Below, one piece after another: positions 1 to 10,795 of a stretch of 64,000 nucleotides of DNA. Source of the stretch: Ephydatia muelleri (taxonomy: Eukaryota; Porifera; Demospongiae; Spongillida; Spongillidae); NCBI GenBank assembly GCA_013339895.1, contig JABACO010000006.1, forward strand, positions 1 through 64,000, written 5' to 3'. Under the pieces are notes generated by a model. It made no database searches, had not been told where the DNA came from, and worked only from the letters and a program-made list of their open reading frames with translations. The translations under genes were made by a program, and so were the position numbers. Numbering within the stretch: position 1 is the stretch's first letter; each line of letters opens with the position of its first letter.

Positions 1-11
1 TGAATTTTTGC

Positions 12-1157
12 CACAGTCTAGACTTGGAGCTAGCCTTCTACCAGACTGAAGTGGACCAGTCTAGGTACTCTTTGTACAGCCAAGAGTTGCAAAGGCTTCA
101 CCAGTACAAAGTTGAGCTACAGGAAGACAATCTGAATCAGTTTTACAGCAGTTGGCCACTTACATGGCTGTGCTCATTGGAGAGTCCAATCCACTGACTG
201 CAGATCTACTACACCAATCTGCCAATACATGTAAAATTGTAAAGCAACTGGTAAGAAAATGAGAAAATAAAGGATGCATCAGAGTTAATATGCACCCTTA
301 GGAAACCAAGATAGCTGCTAGCATTGCAGTTTTTACAAGGGAGTTTCCTTTAAATGAAGGCCCTTTTGTCAAAGAGCTAGACATGGCTTTACAGTCCATT
401 GGTGTTCATCGGCAGCAATACTTTGGTGGCACCTTTGTTGGTAACCATGCACACAAAACTCTTAAGGTAACAGAGGTAATAACACAAGATGTGTGCTACT
501 AATTAACACTCTTCTAGCTCCCTAACATCAACACATTGTGCAGTGCTATTTACAAATTGGCTGAAAGCAGCCTGCCTCAAAAATCTGAAATGGTTGCAAC
601 CAGGACTATGATTTTTTTAAATGCATTTTCAAAGTTTGCAAAATGCCATTCAATTTATGACCAAAACATCATAGATGAGGCTCAAGTCCATGAACTAGGT
701 AGGTAATACATCCGTTCTTCTGTATGTTCACTGTTGTCATTACAATGTGTTTTAAACAGAACAATCTGTGCAGGAGTTCATGGAGTTCTTTCGGACAAAC
801 TTTCCAAAAGGCACAATAACCATTAAGATGCACATGGTTGAGGACCATGCTGTGCACTGGGCAAGGTCTAGTCATGTTGGATTCGGCCTACTTGGGGAGC
901 AGGGTGCTGAATCAATACATGCTAAGTTTAACAATTTAGCTAGAGCGTATAGTGTCATAAAGGGCAAGGTACATCAGTTAAAATGCATAGTAGCAGAACA
1001 CTTAGTAGCATTGCACCACACAATGTGGCAGCTATACCACCACCAAAGAAAGGAAGAAGTAAATGATGACAGTCAAACCATTATACATATATGTCCTTCA
1101 GTTGAATCATCAATGAACATGAAAAGTCGGAGACAAAATAATGCTTGCAATCTATAG
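12..1157 (+). CDS. Partial multi-exon transposase-like protein (unnamed metazoan family), 3' part
   Basis: Four coding blocks can be joined. Block 1 is about 12-249 and ends at a GTAAGA donor; it has an early stop in the frame I followed. Block 2 (330-465) encodes a stretch with ALQSIGVHRQQYFGGTFVGN and ends before GTAACA. Block 3 (about 519-698) follows a CTAG acceptor and ends before GTAGGT. Block 4 (760-1157) follows an ACAG acceptor and ends at a stop; the 3/4 splice keeps frame and rebuilds a Glu codon. The last block carries MHMVEDHAVHW and GFGLLGEQGAESIHAKFNN, then a tail rich in charged residues. From memory, the pairs GGTFVGNH and GEQGAESIH mark a transposase-like family seen many times over in sponges, cnidarians and molluscs; the Glu in GAESIH could be a catalytic acid of an RNase H-like fold, which is inference. 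The 5' part lies outside the window. No terminal repeats were found. Confidence 0.6.
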
Positions 1158-2155
1158 TTACTCATACAACAAATCTCACCTGTAAAAATGGCGCTTTTCA
1201 AGAAACTTGAAACCACTTCAGAAAAATTCGTCCGTCTTGGTCTTGGTCAAGAAGAGGTAGCACTTTTTTATGTACCGTTAGCGTGAATGTTAAGCTGGAG
1301 CCTAGTCAACTTCCCAGAGGGTAGGTAGTCATGTATCAGCCGACGAGGTCCGTATAAGTAGATCGAAGGTCGATTGTTTTCGAACGCCAAAACTGTCAGT
1401 CGCTGCATGTAGATCACGTGGTTTATGATGTTTTATAAAGGTTAGAGGTGATTCTCAACTACAATATGGATTTTAGGTGTTCATTGTACTTCTTGTACTT
1501 TATGTACAGCACATTCCAAAGGGCATCGGTTGTCTGGCTCGTTGCTATGGGACTACCTGAACATTTCAAAATTTTGGGGCGTAGGGCCTAATTTCCACAA
1601 TTCAATGAGAGCAAACAGCCGTGTATACAAGAATAAGCATATGGATTAGTTATCATTATGTGTTGTGTGTGTGTGTGTGTGTGTGTTGTGCTCAGTTCTC
1701 TCTTGTCAAGTTATACTTGCATTACTTATGTATTATATTTAATTAACTTATGTTATGGTTTTGGACTTTTATGTTTAAATAATCATCTTAATATGCATGT
1801 ACATTGTAGTTCATCTTAATTAACATAATTGTTGTAGATTTCGGTAGTAACAGTAAAGTTAACGATTATTAATATGAGGTTATAATGATTAACAACCTGT
1901 CCCTGTTCATTTCTGGACACCCTGTATATAGCATATCATAGTTTTAAGACTGACATTTACTGTCAGATATTATGTTAACACGAATGTCGACAAAATTTTA
2001 GTTATTGAACACCCAATTATGCAAAACAAGGACTCATCCTTAAGTGAATTAATGAGTGATTTGCACTTCATAAGTTAGAAATTATCTTAATTTCTTCAAG
2101 CTATATTTCAGTTTATAATGACATAATCATTGTTAAACACAACTAACACAACATT
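1158..2155. other. Non-coding stretch with a short GT microsatellite
   Basis: No supported gene. An ATG at 1189 opens a short reading frame (MALFKKLETTSEKF) that runs into a possible GTAG donor near 1257; it could be a first exon, but nothing downstream supports it. A (GT)n run of about 24 bases lies near 1663-1686. The rest is AT-rich. Confidence 0.4.
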
Positions 2156-3310
2156 TCATTGTGGGCAATTCAATGTCATGATATGTTTGCTGTAATCTTT
2201 GTCAATGATAGCATCATCATCAACCAAATTCAAATCCAGATCCTTGGCAAGCTGATTTGGATTGACACGAAGTGACATGTCAGTATAGCATCCAAGTTTT
2301 GAAAGCCTTCTCAAAGTCCAAATATGGTAAGGCTCCAAATGAGCATAGCTCTCCTTAGCAGGGTTGAGATATGTCCTTTGGGATTGGATGGCTTCAAATC
2401 TGTGATCGACTATTTCCTTGCAATCTTCAGAGCATGCAGAAAAACGAAAAGGCACATCCTCGAAGCCAAACAACATAGGAATGACAATGGTTGCCAGATA
2501 ACCTGTATGCATAAATACATTGTGTGAAACTATTGAGCAATCGCCTCCAGCATATGATCCACTATACACCTACATCTCCCCTCTCCCCCAATGAGATAAT
2601 GATGGTGTGCTGTCAGTGAAACAATGACTCTAAAGTCCAAAGAATGATTCGTACCGTACCATTCTAACTAGCACCATTGATGAACATACAAACACACACA
2701 CACATACACACGCACACAAAAAGAATGCTTTAAAGGCACACATAAACAAACTGATATGGACAGAAACTAACCTTCTGGCTCTTGTTCAGAGCGTTACCTT
2801 TAGAATTGGTTTACAGCAGTTTTCGCACAGGTCGTATTTATTTATCATCTCTGATTCTGTGAGCAATGCACAGTACTTTCTAGGCAGCCCTGCTCTCCAG
2901 CAGTTGATTCCCAAAGCGAGTTGAATGCAGCTTCTTTGAGAGTCTGAGGCTGCTGCAATGGAGTGGCTGTCAGATTGCTGCAGTGGTGATGAGAAACTCC
3001 ACCTTCTATACCTGCATCGTCTCCATTCCGACCCTGACAATAAGTGGGGCATGAGTTGAGACCTTTCAGAACCTTAAGACCTTTCAAGTGTACACAGCTC
3101 TCGGAAGATGGTAAATAAATTCCCACTGACATCAAGATATTCAAGCTGATCAAGCCATTCAAATGTGAAGGGTAAATCATACAAATTATTGTGCTGAAGT
3201 GAAGATGTTGCAATATCCTCAGATTCCCAATTGAAGGGTGCAGATCAGACATCTTCATGCCTTGAAGAACCCGCTTCTTTAAAATTCTTGAGCCCTCCAA
3301 ACTTCACCTG
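2156..3310 (-). CDS. Leucine-rich-repeat protein with C-terminal Cys domain (LRRC58/LRR1-like), frameshifted
   Basis: Minus-strand exons. The upstream exon (about 3310-2791) encodes LRR units in changing frames: SIGNLRILQHLHF, then HNNLYDLPFTFEWLDQLEY, then LDVSGNLFTIF. It continues with TLKEAAFNSLWES and, after another frame change, GLPRKYCALLTE and YDLCENCCKPILK. That exon ends AAG before GTAACG. The last exon starts after GATGTAG near 2566 in matching phase and encodes VPFRFSACSEDCKE, ending at 2156. The order LRRs, 'LKE', CxxC, then VPxxxxxCSxxC resembles the C-terminal region of LRRC58 and LRR1 (known family feature; assignment is inference). At least three frame changes are needed, so it is a pseudogene or the assembly has indels. 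Little can be said of regulation. Its 5' end may join the exons at 4441-5420, which is not shown. Confidence 0.55.
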
Positions 3311-3514
3311 TTCATAAACATGCATGCATTTGACTATGCTGCTAGGAATGCCACATGCATTTTCATTTACACATGCATATACAATCAAATACACATGTGT
3401 GCTTGCTCATGTATGCATGCATTTGTATGTGCTGTTACCCACACTTGTACAGTGAAATTGGAAGTTATGCAGTTATTGATGGCCAGTAACATCAATGGTT
3501 CCCAATTTAATTAG

Positions 3515-4200
3515 CATTGTATGAAATGCATGGCCATATAATCATGATTCGGTTGTTTGAATAATAGCTGGCTGCAAATAAGACATATTATAAATCTCCT
3601 ATACACCCGCAACAGAAATAATATATGGCTAATTAAAATCAGTGTGTATGATTCTCAATGCATACAAATTGCTATGTAGAGGACATTTCAGACTTCTACA
3701 TATCACTAAAAGTTGAAATCTCAAAAAACATCTAGGTTCCTTTTCGTGGCAAAACGATCCTAGTAGTATTTGCCTTAGGGTTAGGGTTGCATGTTAGCAT
3801 ATTTATCACACAATCAACTGTCATGGTGCGTTTCCCACCAGCAAAGGAAGAGAAATGCTTGCATTGAAATACATGGCTAATTAAAGATTCAGTACTGTTG
3901 ACTCCAATAAAGTTACATCCAATTTTTGATATGCAACTGAGGATCATTTGACAGAGAGGAACTTGTCTGTTCACTCGCAACAATGATTATAGTGGACACT
4001 GTCCCATATGTACAAATTAACGGCTAACTTATACAAATGCAGAATTGTGATATTTAAATGATAAGTTTTGATTATGTGTTGTTCACACTATGTATCGATT
4101 TGACCTACATGTAACTTTCATTATAGCTAGTACACTAATATAATTAATTCTGATCTTTTACACTGGTTTGCTTGGTTGTGTACAATGTTGAGGCCGTAAT
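3515..4200. other. Stretch without a recognised gene
   Basis: AT-rich sequence, with open frames only up to about 83 codons and no recognisable motif. Two TTAGGG words near 3776-3788 are isolated. Confidence 0.4.
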
Positions 4201-4218
4201 AAGGCCATACATAACAGA

Positions 4219-4442
4219 ACCCACCTCAAACTGGTAGCTATGCCAACCCACCTCCACACTGGTAGCTATGCCAACCCACCTCCACACTGGTAGCTATGCC
4301 AACCCACCTCCACACTGGTAGCTATGCCAACCCACCTCCACACTGGTAGCTATGCCAACCCACCTCCACACTGGTAGCTATGCCAACCCACCTCCACACT
4401 GGTAGCTATGCCAACCCACCTCCACACTGGTAGCTATGCCAA
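4219..4442. repeat. 28-bp minisatellite, 8 copies
   Basis: The word CTGGTAGCTATGCCAA recurs with an exact 28-bp period (GGTAGC at 4233, 4261, 4289, 4317, 4345, 4373, 4401, 4429). The first unit differs (CCTCAAACTGG instead of CCTCCACACTGG); the others are almost identical. There are no unique spacers, so this is not a CRISPR array. It directly abuts the exon at 4441-4497. Confidence 0.95.
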
Positions 4443-5420
4443 CAATTCTCAGTTCAGCTATGCTCTCCAAGTTCATAACAGCCTCTAGAAGAGTGCCTGG
4501 TTACAAAGAGGTAGATTCATTTTAACATTATAAGTTTTTAGCCGCATAAAATTCTATCCAGTTACAGTTTGGTGTTTCAAATTATGCGAACATGACATGT
4601 TTATGTTATTTATTTTTCGTACCTGGTGTGAACCATGACATATGAGTAGCAAAAATAATGCACCTGCAGATTACACACATACACACACATACATGTACAT
4701 ACACACACGTATATACATACATAAATACATATAGTAACACATACAAACACATGCACTCGCACACATACACACACATGTACACACATACATACCAGAAATA
4801 GAAACACTCTGTGGTGATTCTAGTTATGAAGAAGGATTCATATACTGTAAATGAAATTTTCAACAACAAAAACTTCAACTACCTGCATTCTTTTCTCTGA
4901 GGACCCTTGTCACAGTGAGCACTTTAGGCGGGTCCTGTGCGAGTGCCTCAATGAATGTCGTCTCCAGAAATTTTGTATGCTGATTCTGTATGACAACGGT
5001 ATACTATAATTCAGCCGAGAAGGTGCTGGGGGGGGGGGGGGGGGGGGGGGGGGGGGAGGGGAACTTTACATCGACTAATAGACATGTGGCAAACGTCAAA
5101 CCCGGCTATATTTAAAGCAATATGGAAGCCTGAAGCCCTCCTAGACAAAACAACTATTAGTCTGGGTACCCGACTTTGCAATAACCGATCCGTCGGGTAC
5201 CCAGATTACCTATCTAGCTTCTCTATAACAGCGATCGAAGCACAGTAATTTGGTTCGCGTACGACAACGTACATTCGTTTACGGTGTAGTGAACAATTTG
5301 AATGTCGAAAAGCTTGTACTCAGGTACGTATTTCACCAATCCCTGGGTATCGGCACTCACCTCACTAGGGCTGACAATGATCTCATTCAGGGTCCCTAAG
5401 ACCGCCATCAAGGACGCCAT
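4441..5420 (-). CDS. 5' exons of an unrecognised split gene
   Basis: Three exons join in frame. Exon 1 (5420-5361) starts at an ATG in AAATGG context and encodes MASLMAVLGTLNEIIVSPSE, ending GAG before GTGAGT. Exon 2 (about 4981-4886) follows AATCAG and encodes HTKFLETTFIEALAQDPPK then VLTVTRVLREKNA, ending before GTAGTT. Exon 3 (about 4497-4441) follows AACCAG and encodes GTLLEAVMNLESIAELRI; the split Gly codon is restored across intron 2. Good splice sites and conserved phase argue for a real gene. I do not recognise the product; it looks helical and acidic-hydrophobic. Downstream it runs straight into the 28-bp minisatellite, so the next donor is unclear. Intron 1 contains the poly-G tract. 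It could be the 5' end of the LRR gene further along the minus strand, but no exon connects them. Confidence 0.5.
4670..4795. repeat. CA/ACAT-rich microsatellite
   Basis: Imperfect run of ACAC and ACAT units inside the intron between exons 2 and 3 of the minus-strand gene. It opens two frames rich in Val/Cys/Tyr, which are composition artefacts. Confidence 0.85.
5028..5056. repeat. Poly-G tract of 29 bases
   Basis: Uninterrupted run of G followed by A and four more G. It lies in intron 1 of the minus-strand gene. Confidence 0.95.
5161..5205. repeat. Perfect 14-bp inverted repeat (hairpin)
   Basis: Arms TCTGGGTACCCGAC (5161-5174) and GTCGGGTACCCAGA (5192-5205) are exact reverse complements around a 17-base loop. 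The word GTACCCAGA recurs in the hairpin element at 59975-60086, suggesting a related small mobile element. No clear target duplication. Confidence 0.8.
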
Positions 5421-7340
5421 TTAAACGGCATTATGATTTCGCGATTAAATACTCACGTGATAGCCTTTACGTAATAACAGCAGTAAAACATTTCCGGGGT
5501 GCAAGTTTGAAGGACAGTGTCACTGAGTCCCAGATATGGTACCCAGTACCCATGCAAATCGCGTCTCATGTGGTGCGACCTAGTGCGAACGTAACTATGA
5601 TACACTGACTCGAATATGATCAGATAGCTCGCCAACTTATATCAGTTGTAATGATATGGGATTTGTGCGTCTTTGTGAATGCCAGCAACCCGCTAGATAC
5701 ATACGTGCCATACGACAAATATCAGCTGTGACTGGGCGTACACGGTGCGTTTAGTTCAAATTGTATTCATATGACGAAATGAGCGATTCCAAAGTTGTAA
5801 AAGTTATATATCAAGTTGGTTCTGAGATTCCATCGCAAGATTTCTGTTGAGCATATTTAGAAAGACAAAATGTGATGATTTTTTTTTTTGGTTAATTATC
5901 CTTGATCCGTTTGTATAGAATAAGGACTATGAATTATGTACAGCAAAATCCTATACTTGATAATTACTAACTATTCCAAGATGATACTTCACTTGCGGCA
6001 ACGGAATCTTGTTGCTCAGTATCCCTCTGTCTTAGATTCTAAATATATATAGGCTTCTGGAGGGACGAGATATCCCACCAGCTATGAATCTTAAGTCGTG
6101 ATAGATTTTACACTTGCGGCTAAAGATTCTGGCCAACTATACACCAATCACCAGTGTGTTTTATTATGGTGAAAACATGCTTTTTACCTTGAACCTGTCG
6201 GTTTCTGGAGGATTTATAATTGGTGCTCATGATTCAATGATAACTATTAAAATGGCGGCCGATGCTACTCTTTGTAACAACATCGCTCCTACCCACGGTC
6301 CCATTTGGAATAATTAATAAGCATCGCGTTAGCATAATTTCATTAATTTGGCGATAAAATAATAAATAACAATAACAGCTCAATTAATAATTTGGTCAAG
6401 TCACGGGTATTTAAGGTCAGTTAGTGTAGTACGTATTACACTCTCTGTGTGTGTACCGATACGCTTGCGTTTATGCATATATGCCTAGGAAGGCTTGTAC
6501 ATGCATACTACCCTACTTTCAATCCGCCGTTAGGCCATGCAAAATTGATTATTAGTTTCTCGTCCCCGCCCGCACACTTTTTGGAGCCCCGCACCAAATT
6601 TCATTATTTTCAAACATCACGTGACAATAATAATAGAACGTATGTCGCTTATAAATTTGACCGTGACAGGGGCTTACAAGACCCATATACCATGGACAGT
6701 CATTCAAGTAGAGACGTGTCTGACATTTTCTTTACTGTTTTCTAAAATTGTCGCCGGAGCTCATCCTCGTCTTGTTGTTGATGAAGAACTGTCACATTCA
6801 TCCCTAGATGAGGTTCATATTGGCCTTACGTTAAGCATTGTGGATGAGCAGCTCAACGTCGACGATGTTTGCGCAATGTTTGGTCAGCGTGTTAAGTTCA
6901 TCGTGTCACAGACCTTGGCCTTGGTTACGTGAAGACGCCTCAGCTCTTCAACACTTCCCAATGCGTTTGAAGTTTTGATTGCCTCTCAGAAAACAGTATA
7001 GTAGATAAGGCAACGCTACCATTAAAAATCCAGGAAAGAAACTAGAAGGACAAGTTATTCAATGACCTTGTTTCTTTCTTAGAGAGTAAGGGACGGGAGT
7101 AGAGCACTGGTGGTAGATCACATGGTCAAACACTGAGTTAAAGTCTCAGAGTCTTCTTACCCCAGTGCATGTGTGCAACCAAACGAAGGAGCATATCAAA
7201 AGAAGGAAGTCTACTGTTCGATGTCTGGCCATTAATGTTTTGTGCATGCATGTCTTTTTGCAATTGTATTTGCACGTGCACGTCTTTACTAAAACGTCTA
7301 GCTAGCTATAGCATCCAATGTGAACAAATAGAATAATGAT
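5421..7340. other. Stretch without a recognised gene
   Basis: Region upstream of the minus-strand gene. Possible short first exons exist (for example ATG at 5656, MGFVRLCECQQPARY, ending near a GTGCGT), and an open frame at 6621-6932 of 103 codons shows no motif I know. Nothing can be assigned. Confidence 0.35.
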
Positions 7341-7344
7341 GAAA

Positions 7345-7911
7345 AATGAATAATAAGATGTTGGATCCCCTTGGACATCATGCCACTACATGTAAGCGTG
7401 GTGGGGATGTGGTATTTCGCCACAACAAGTTGAGGGATATATTGGCTGAAACATGTAGGCGAGCCCATTTTAGTGTTCAAGTGGAAGCTGGTTGCAACCT
7501 CACTTCTGATCACAGCCATTCTCGTCCTGCGGATGTTCTCATCTCCAACTGGGTTCTGGCAAAACTGCAGCCTGTGACTTATCAGTTACATCACCGCTAA
7601 ACTCCAAGATTCTTTTTGAAGCGGGAGTAACTGCTGGAGCAGCTGCACATGCCACTGAGCTCCGAAAGCATGAGGCTAATGATGCTAAATGTAGTGATCT
7701 TGGATGGGTCTGTATCCCTCTGGTAGTGGAATCATACGGAGCATGGGGGAAGGAGGCTTTGGAGGCGTTTTCCATGTTGGCCTCTCGCCTAGCCACGTCT
7801 TCATCCAGGCCCAAATCTATGGTTCTGTCTGAACTGTATGGCCGGCTCAATCTCCATTTAGTTAGGGCAAATGTGAGGGCTATTTGTGCCGACTTTCCTG
7901 CCATCATCAGG
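7345..7911 (+). pseudogene. Retrotransposon copy A: CCHC knuckle and restriction-like endonuclease domain, 5'-truncated
   Basis: The sequence begins within an (AAT)-rich run and encodes LDPLGHHATTCKRGGD and FRHNKLRDILAETCRR, then LTSDHSHSRPADVLISNW. After a frame change near 7560-7600 it continues with ELRKHEANDAKCSDLGWVC, PLVVESYGAWGKEALE and ELYGRLNLHLVRANVRA. In R2/R4-type non-LTR elements a CCHC knuckle after the reverse transcriptase is followed by a PD-(D/E)XK endonuclease (RHN...RPAD...AAFD); this copy matches that layout. The reverse transcriptase is missing, so this is a dead 5'-truncated insertion. It is followed by (AAT)n at 8041-8060, where copy B starts. Confidence 0.8.
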
Positions 7912-8060
7912 AATACATTTGAGTTTGTATGTTGTTTTGTGACTTGTGTTTGGTTATTATTGCATTTGTGTAGTTTATGTAATATGTACTACCAAAAAAA
8001 TAACCAGAATCCTAATTATATAAAGTCAAATTAAAACAAAAAATAATAATAATAATAATA

Positions 8061-9345
8061 CTTTTGGGTGTCCCTATTGGTGACTTAGAGTTTTGTTCCA
8101 ACTACATTTCAAACAAGTGTACAAGTGCTAAGATACTGCTGCGCAAACTAGAAAAGGTGGGCGCCCAGGATACCCAATTTGCCTTGGTCCTTCTACGGCT
8201 GTGTGGCTCCTTTTGTAAACTGGCCCATCTTGCTCGAGCTACCCCACCCTCTCTATCCATCAAGGCTTTGGAGCTTTTTGACATTGATGTCCGCCATTGT
8301 TTTTCTCAGTGCATCGCAGTAGACACCTCTGATGAGGCTTGGTTGCAGGCTCAACTCAGTCTTAGTTCATGGGGGTCTTGGGTTGCGGTCTCTATCATCT
8401 CATGCTGCTGCAGCTTACATTGCTTCCCTTTGTTCTTCGGACTTTAGTTCCCTCTCTAGTTTGCATCTCACCTCAGCAATTGGGAGTTTAACTCCTCTGT
8501 TTCACCATCTGATGTGGTTTCAGTAGAGAGCCTTGCACAGCGGCCTCCAATACAGAAAGCTTTATCTGCCAAGATTGACGACTTCCAGTTTAACCAGCTC
8601 TTCAACTCATCTTCCTTGGCAGACAGGGCCCGCTTTTTGTCCATTTCATCTCCCCCATGCTTCGTCGTGGTTGTCAGTTGTCCCTTCCGAAGGTCTAGGC
8701 CTTCATTTAAATCCTGACCAGTTCCAAGTGGCCATCAAGTGGTGGCTTGGTCTTGACACATCAGGGGGATCACTGTGCTCTTTATGTCCAGACACTGTGC
8801 TCGATTCATTAGGCCATCATGCCTCCACGTGTAAGCGTGGGGGTGATGCTGTGTTTCGCCACAATAGACTTCGCGATGTTGTAGCTGAGTCGTGTATTTT
8901 GGCCCACCTGAGTGTTAAAGTTGAGGCCGAAAATAACCTAACACCAGACCACAGTCATACAAGACCAGCTGATGTCCTTGTCCAGAACTGGTCCAGAGGC
9001 AGGCCAGCAGCCTTCGACATCTGTGTGACCTCACCGCTTAATACACTTACTTTGTCAGAAGCGGGGGTTTGTGCAGGTGCCGCAGCCCAGGCTGGAGAGG
9101 TCAGGAAGCACTCAGCTAATGATGACAAATGTGGAGATCTGGGTTGGTTTTGTGTCCCCCTGGTGACTGAAACATATGGAGCATGGGGACCTGAGGCCAA
9201 GGCCTGTTTCTCCCAGCTGGCTTCGAGGCTTCCATCAGGCTTCAAAAGCCCAAATCAGTCATTCTTCATGAACTATATGGTCGCTTAAACACATGTCTCG
9301 TTCGTTGTGTTGCTACGGCCATATTAAGTAGGATCCAGTCCTCGT
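8061..9345 (+). pseudogene. Retrotransposon copy B: thumb, CCHC and endonuclease, 5'-truncated
   Basis: Begins directly after an (AAT)n run with LGVPIGDLEFCSNYIS and carries FCKLAHLARATPPSLSIKAL, the region just after the reverse transcriptase. A frame change near 8380 leads through KWWLGLDTSGGSLCSLCPD, LDSLGHHASTCKRGGDAVF, LTPDHSHTRPADVLVQNW and AAFDICVTSPLN. A last frame change near 9240 restores ELYGRLNTCLVRCVATA and a stop near 9345. The CxxC...H...C spacing and the RPAD...AAFD pair are those of the R2/R4-type endonuclease region. Its last part and 3' UTR recur as copy B' at 10601. Confidence 0.8.
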
Positions 9346-9459
9346 AACTTTTTCCTGTGTTTATTCTTGGTGTAATTTTGTATGAAATAATAATATAATT
9401 CAACATGTATATTATTATAGGTTTGCATTCTTGTATCTCATGTATTTGTATTGCTAAAA

Positions 9460-10385
9460 AAAAAACAAGTGCAGTTGAGCCTTAGTAGGGGTGGTCTTGG
9501 CCTCCGTAGGTTGGAGCTGCATTGTTCAGCTGCTTACTTGGCATCTGTGATCAAAACCAGTAATTCAGATCCCCTGGATGAGTTTTCTAGGCAAGCAGTC
9601 AGCATTTACAATAGTTTGGTTCCTCAGGCATGTTCTCTATCAGATAATTCGCTTTTAGAGTCAGGGTCGAGCCAAAAAAAGTTATCTGCTGGAATTGAAA
9701 ACCATCAGTTTGATCAGTTGTGTGCGACCTCAACTCCAGCCAACCGTGCCCGCTTGTTAGGTGGCAGTGAAATGGTGGCTTGGGATGGACACTTCACCAC
9801 AGCAACGTTGTCCCCACTGCCACGACCATCAGCTAGACCCTCTTGGGCATCATGCAGTAACCTGCAAAGGGGGAGGGGATGCAGTGATACGGCATAATGC
9901 CCTGAGGGATGTATTTGCACAATTCTGCCATAGAGCTCGTCTGGGTGGTCAATTGGAGGTAGGATATGGATTCTAATAGCCGGCCAGCAGACTTTCTGGT
10001 CCCCAACTGGACACTTGGCAAGCCAGCTGCTTTTGATCTAACTGTAGTCTCACCGCTTAACTCCAATACATTGATTGAAGCGGGAGCTACAAGTGGGTCA
10101 GCAGCGGGTAAGGCCGAAGTGTGCAAGCACAATGCCAACGACCCTAAGTGCAGGGAGCTGGGGTGGGTCTGCATTCTCTTAGCGGTCGAGTCTTATGGGT
10201 GCTGGGGGGAAGAAGCACATAGTTCGTTTTCTCGCCTTGCAGCCCGCCTGGCTTTGCAGTTACAGTGCAGCAAGTCCAAAGCCACAACGACCATATACCA
10301 GAGACTTAACCTGACCTTAGTCCGTTGTAATGCAAGAGCCATGCTATCCCGTGCAAAGCTGTTGCAGTCAGTAGACGGGGGTTAA
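9460..10385 (+). pseudogene. Retrotransposon copy C: CCHC and endonuclease, 5'-truncated
   Basis: Starts after an A-rich run with QLSLSRGGLGLRRLELH. It carries VKWWLGMDTSPQQRCPHCHD, LDPLGHHAVTCKGGGDAVIR, then SRPADFLVPNWTLGKPAAFD and ELGWVCILLAVESYGCWGEE, ending at the stop at 10385. Frame breaks occur near 9760 and 9975. It differs from B and D at many residues, so it is a different lineage of the same superfamily. An (AAT)n tract follows at about 10572-10597. Confidence 0.8.
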
Positions 10386-10600
10386 TTGAGACATGTGGGT
10401 TAGGGTGGGTGTTCTTTGGGTGTTGTGGGTCTTTTTGGTGTACTGTACACTACTTAGGGGTCTAAATTTCGTTGTACATGTAATCTATGTCCAATAATAA
10501 TATGTGTATTTCATGTATTCTATTGTATCTTGTATTCCTGTATATTATTCATACAATATTGAGATTAAAAAATAATAATAATAATAATAATAATAACAGT

Positions 10601-10735
10601 CATTCTTTGTGAACTATATGGTCGCTTAAACACATGTCTCGTTCGTTGTGTTGCTACGGCCATATTAAATAGGATCCAGTCCTCGTAACTTCTTCCTGTG
10701 TTTATTCTTGGTGTAATTTTGTAATAATAAAAATA
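10601..10735 (+). pseudogene. Retrotransposon copy B': last ~130 bp of a copy-B-type element
   Basis: Matches copy B from about 9258 to 9395 nearly base for base: the LYGRLNTCLVRCVATA codons, the stop and the 3' UTR words CTTCCTGTGTTTATTC and GGTGTAATTTTGTA. It starts directly after (AAT)n and ends in another AT/AAT-rich stretch, as expected for an extreme 5' truncation made by target-primed reverse transcription. Confidence 0.85.
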
Positions 10736-10795
10736 TATATTTTTTTTTTTTACGAGAAAAATAATAAAATAATAATAATAATAATAAATACACTG

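Noticed and set aside
3776..3790. Telomere-like GGTTAGGGTTAG
   Set aside because: Only two TTAGGG units; chance is likely and neither side is repetitive.
4219..4442. Possible CRISPR array
   Set aside because: The 28-bp units are directly adjacent without unique spacers, and the genome is animal.
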